A stretch of DNA of 64,000 nt from RUG11237 sp045119215 (GTDB lineage Bacteria; Bacillota; Clostridia; Lachnospirales; Lachnospiraceae), in NCBI GenBank assembly GCA_045119215.1, contig JBGVDD010000098.1:62001-126000 (forward strand), in the 5' to 3' direction. This document shows, piece by piece, positions 61,594 to 64,000 of this stretch (position 1 is the first letter of the stretch; every line of letters begins with the position of its first letter). Below the pieces are notes generated by a model. That model did not search any database. It worked only from the letters and a program-made list of their open reading frames with translations, and was not told where the DNA came from. The position numbers were made by a program, and so were the translations under genes.

Positions 61594-62614
61594 AAAAATT
61601 GGATTGCGGTTTCTGTTGATAGTGGCGGTAATTGTAATTTTTGAAATTGGAGTTCGTTACGCATATGAATCGTATTTTGCCAGTGTGATTTATACCAATA
61701 GAGAAAAAAGCCAGATGGCGGGAACTATTGATACCTTGTATTGTGGAACTTCTACCATACAGCGTGGAATCAATATGGATGTATCGGACGAGATTTTATC
61801 CACTACAAGCTTCAATATTGCAAGCAGCGATCAGCCGGTAGATGGAACCTATTTTCTTATGAAAGATATGGTGAAGGACAATCCTGTCAAGACTGTTTTT
61901 TTAGGAGTTGCTCCAGAAACCATGAGCCGGGATTGCTTGGCAACCAAATGGAAATCCTTAGTATATGACCGACTGGACGGTGGAAACGATAAACTTGCAT
62001 ATCTGCTACATGGAGTTCCCTTAGAGGAATGGCCATATGTTACCATGTATTCTGTAAGAGTAGATGATTATTTTGATTTCAAGGCAGTGAAGGCAAATAT
62101 TACTCAAAAACAGACAGAAGAATTTAGGAAGGGGACTACAGCAGATAAGTATTATAGAGGAAGAGGATGTTTTGGAAGAAATAAGGCGTATGAGGGAAGT
62201 GGGCGTCTCGTTTTAGAAAAAGGAAATTCAACCTTTAAGCCAGAAGACATTAATGAGCAATACTTGTCGTATTATCACAAATGTCTGGAGTATTGCAAAG
62301 AAAATGATATCAATGTGATTATGTTGTATCCTCCATTGACAGCTGATAAAATCGATAAGTATCATGACATTACTCCTATTCATGACTATTATGCCCAGAT
62401 TGCCAAAGAGCATGACGTTCCATTTTGGGATTTTAATTACTATAAAGAGTTAAAAACAACTTTTCTGGATGAACATTTTGAAGATGATAAACATTTAAAC
62501 GGAGAAGGAGGCAAGGTTTTTGCAAAAGAACTTGCTAAGATTTATCAAAAATATATGAATGGGGAAGATGTATCAAAATATTTCGCAAAAGAATGTCCTT
62601 ATTATTCAGAATAG
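61580..62614 (+). CDS. membrane-anchored SGNH/DltD-like protein
   Basis: This 344-residue protein has one N-terminal helix (about 8-25) and a long extracytoplasmic domain. A possible SGNH/DltD nucleophile is S58 in YCGTSTIQRG, and DDKH (302-305) gives the Asp-x-x-His pair near the C-terminus in DKHLNGEGG. DltD and AlgX/AlgJ-like partners of MBOAT enzymes have this layout and complete the acyl transfer to the acceptor. The start ATG 61580 has AGGAGG upstream; a TTG at 61574 lies too near. It overlaps the MBOAT gene by 14 bases and ends in a strong terminator. Overall similarity to DltD is weak, so the family call rests on motifs and context. Confidence 0.72.
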   Translation: MRNIKKIGLRFLLIVAVIVIFEIGVRYAYESYFASVIYTNREKSQMAGTIDTLYCGTSTIQRGINMDVSDEILSTTSFNIASSDQPVDGTYFLMKDMVKDNPVKTVFLGVAPETMSRDCLATKWKSLVYDRLDGGNDKLAYLLHGVPLEEWPYVTMYSVRVDDYFDFKAVKANITQKQTEEFRKGTTADKYYRGRGCFGRNKAYEGSGRLVLEKGNSTFKPEDINEQYLSYYHKCLEYCKENDINVIMLYPPLTADKIDKYHDITPIHDYYAQIAKEHDVPFWDFNYYKELKTTFLDEHFEDDKHLNGEGGKVFAKELAKIYQKYMNGEDVSKYFAKECPYYSE

Positions 62615-62644
62615 AAAAAACGGAAGCATATGCTTCCGTTTTTT
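62615..62644. terminator. bidirectional terminator after the dlt-like operon
   Basis: A 30-base perfect palindrome (arms aaaaaacggaagcat and atgcttccgtttttt) lies right at the stop codon of the last operon gene and also faces the convergent DUF1292 gene. Confidence 0.92.
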
Positions 62645-62672
62645 ATGCTATGTGGTGACTATGTTTTAGCGT

Positions 62673-62987
62673 TTATTCCTCATCATCACTGTAAAATTCT
62701 TCGTATTCAGCATCATCCAACCATTCCTCAAAGGCATCCGCAGCGATTTCGTATTCTTCTTCGGATTCAATATTTTCAATGCGGGGTTCTTCATTTTCTT
62801 CGAAAAAGCGGTATATCAAAGCTTCACCCTCTTCAAAGTCATCGCCGGCTGGTGGCAACAAGGCAATATAGTCTTGCTCATCTACGGTGTAGATGCAGAG
62901 AATTTCGCAATCAATTTCTCTTCCGTCATCCAAAGTTAATGTAACCTGGATATCTTCTTCTTCGTTTGTCTGATTATTCTTTCCCAT
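62673..62987 (-). CDS. DUF1292 family protein
   Basis: This 104-residue, very acidic protein has the DUF1292 core: VTLTLDDGREIDCEIL followed by EQDYIALLP and a tail of Glu/Asp clusters ending DDEE. The family is widespread in Firmicutes and often lies near alaS-ruvX (YrzB group); here neither is present. Function is unknown. The start is preceded by AAAGGAG. Confidence 0.88.
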   Translation of the reverse strand: MGKNNQTNEEEDIQVTLTLDDGREIDCEILCIYTVDEQDYIALLPPAGDDFEEGEALIYRFFEENEEPRIENIESEEEYEIAADAFEEWLDDAEYEEFYSDDEE

Positions 62988-63174
62988 AAATTTCTCCTTT
63001 TCATTATGTTTGTTTAAATCAAAGTGTTTATATGTAATGTAACATTATATGAACAAAAAAGCAACTTAAAAAGGGAAAGATTTATATAAAGATTTGTATA
63101 TATTTTAATCTAAAGATAAGAACCACACAGAAAACTAAAAAATTAAAAAAATATGAAAAAATATAAAAAATTCA

Positions 63175-63202
63175 TTGACTTTCTTTCATATTATTATAAA
63201 AT
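63175..63202 (+). promoter_or_regulatory. candidate promoter upstream of the charged low-complexity gene
   Basis: TTGACT (63175-63180), a 16-base spacer and TAAAAT (63197-63202) lie in an AT-rich stretch 70 bases before the TTG start. The rest of 62988-63273 shows no other feature. Confidence 0.45.
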
Positions 63203-63273
63203 AAAAATATCTTTGACTTCCCTTATATTTCCAAAGGGAAGAGATATATTGGTAAATTGGAAGGAGAAAAACT

Positions 63274-63819
63274 TTGAACACAGGTAGTACGAAGGCAGAA
63301 AAAGGTAGCACCAGGATGGAGAATACAAACGGACGTCCATTTAGAAAGAAAAATGATTTTAGTAAGGCTGGTGCAAATGGTCAGGAAAGGCGTTATCAGG
63401 GCAATACTGACAAAAAAGATGGGGAAAGAGGAGGCTTTCGAAGGAGCAATGAAGCACGGGGAAGCTTTCAAGGAAAACGAGAAGGCTCTAGACCTTATCG
63501 TCCTAGATTTGAACAGAACATGGATGATGACGAGGATGATTACAGACGTTCAAAGCAAAGTGAAAGAAGAAGCCAGAAGCCTCAGAGTCAGATGGCAAAA
63601 GAAAATGCTAAGATAAAAGAACAACAACCGGATAAGATGGATGTAGTAAAACGTCTGGAAAAAGAAAAGAAGGCAATGCAGAAGAAGAGTCAGAACAGCA
63701 ATAAGAATAAGGCAAATGCAGGACGTGTGCAACGTCCGGTTAAGCGTAGCAATAATATTGACTGGACCAGAGAATATGAGAATGACTCTTACGATGATGA
63801 TGATATGTCTTTTTATTAA
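63274..63819 (+). CDS. low-complexity charged protein of unknown function
   Basis: The 181-residue product is rich in Arg, Lys, Asp, Gln and Gly and looks disordered: RG/RS-rich segments (about 10-80), an acidic patch (NMDDDEDDY), a Lys/Gln-rich helix (about 108-140), and an acidic C-terminus ending DDDDMSFY. This resembles RNA-binding or condensate-forming tails rather than an enzyme. The start is a TTG at 63274 with AAGGAG seven bases upstream; ATG 63316 is the alternative. The frame is intact and terminated, so it is probably a real gene, but I do not recognise a family. Confidence 0.6.
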   Translation: MNTGSTKAEKGSTRMENTNGRPFRKKNDFSKAGANGQERRYQGNTDKKDGERGGFRRSNEARGSFQGKREGSRPYRPRFEQNMDDDEDDYRRSKQSERRSQKPQSQMAKENAKIKEQQPDKMDVVKRLEKEKKAMQKKSQNSNKNKANAGRVQRPVKRSNNIDWTREYENDSYDDDDMSFY

Positions 63820-63835
63820 TAATCATTAAAAATAG

Positions 63836-63858
63836 AAAGTACGCAAAGCGTACTTTTT
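63836..63858 (+). terminator. intrinsic terminator of the low-complexity gene
   Basis: Arms aaagtacgc and gcgtacttt enclose an AAA loop and are followed by further T. Confidence 0.85.
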
Positions 63859-63886
63859 GTTGTCTATAGGTAAAAAAGGAGTATGA

Positions 63887-64000
63887 ATGATGAAAAATCG
63901 AAATGGGACCATTGATTTTATGAAGTTTATATGTTCGATAGGAATTGTGATATTTCATTCTAGAAATTTTATAAATAGAAGCAATCGTATCTTCATAAAT
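63887..64000 (+). CDS. acyltransferase family 3 protein, 3' end outside window
   Basis: Only the first 38 codons are in the window. The N-terminus NGTIDFMKFICSIGIVIFHS is the typical first membrane helix of acyltransferase-3 (OatA/WecH-like) proteins, where an xDxxKxxxxxxVxxxH pattern carries the essential Asp and His. AAAGGAG lies 5-8 bases upstream of two consecutive Met codons. Such enzymes O-acylate surface sugars or peptidoglycan, and the position after the dlt-like operon suggests a shared envelope theme, but this is inference. Confidence 0.65.
   Translation, partial: MMKNRNGTIDFMKFICSIGIVIFHSRNFINRSNRIFIN

Noticed and set aside
57373..62614. Plain dltABCD operon for D-alanylation of teichoic acids
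   Set aside because: An extra formyltransferase gene is embedded, the MBOAT is about 110 residues too long and AlgI-like, the DltA selectivity Cys is Ser, and the last protein only weakly resembles DltD.

Overview
The window is about 64 kb of chromosome from a low-G+C, endospore-forming member of the Clostridia, most likely Lachnospiraceae. The support is the density of sporulation and germination genes (spoVAA-AB-AC, spoVAD, spoVAE, a SpoVB-like flippase, gpr, spoIIP, a sigK-like sigma factor), family-typical small proteins (DUF6465, DUF1292, DUF1294), a CBS-domain pyrophosphatase and strong AGGAGG ribosome binding sites. I recognised no rRNA, tRNA, CRISPR array, transposase or phage gene. 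The first gene (VanY-type carboxypeptidase) and the last (acyltransferase) are cut by the window edges.

Layout. 0-6.5 kb: carboxypeptidase, glyA, CBS-type Mn pyrophosphatase, flavin reductase-like protein, spoVAA-AB-AC. 6.5-16.2 kb: a probable single operon of ABC-F protein, lone receiver, a 1652-residue hybrid histidine kinase, aguA, aguB (agmatine to putrescine) and a DUF1294 membrane protein. 16.2-21.3 kb: DUF6465 protein, spoVAD behind a sigma-G-like promoter, a MATE transporter, spoVAE, and a lipoprotein amidase bracketed by related hairpins. 21.3-24.8 kb: YtrA-type GntR regulator with an ABC exporter. 24.8-27.4 kb (minus strand): secreted C39-like protease with InlB-type repeats and a SpoVB-like flippase. 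27.5-32.7 kb: cysteine desulfurase, nrdR, an RsmF-type methyltransferase, an EAL protein and rpsT. 32.8-38.9 kb: gpr-spoIIP, lepA-hemW, sigK. 39-44 kb: DEAD-box helicase, haemolysin III-like protein, prs, a PP-loop enzyme. 44.1-50.6 kb: DUF512 radical SAM protein, der, plsY, gpsA, MoxR AAA ATPase and VWA protein.

The most unusual part is 50.8-62.6 kb. A two-component system, an orphan adenylate-forming ligase and an SsuABC-type ABC importer form one block. Next comes a tight five-gene operon that looks like dltABCD rebuilt: a DltA-type amino-acid adenylating enzyme, a formyltransferase with an intact Asn-His-Asp triad, a DltC-like carrier protein, an AlgI/DltB-type MBOAT acyltransferase and a membrane-anchored SGNH/DltD-like protein. 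I infer that it transfers a carrier-bound, possibly N-formylated, aminoacyl group to an extracytoplasmic acceptor. The Cys linked to D-Ala selectivity in DltA is replaced by Ser, so the substrate need not be D-alanine.

A dispersed structured repeat of about 135 bp occurs upstream of lepA (inverted), upstream of the two-component system (partial) and upstream of the dlt-like operon. It folds into three hairpins, and differences between copies include compensatory base-pair changes in two of them, so the structure itself appears to be conserved.
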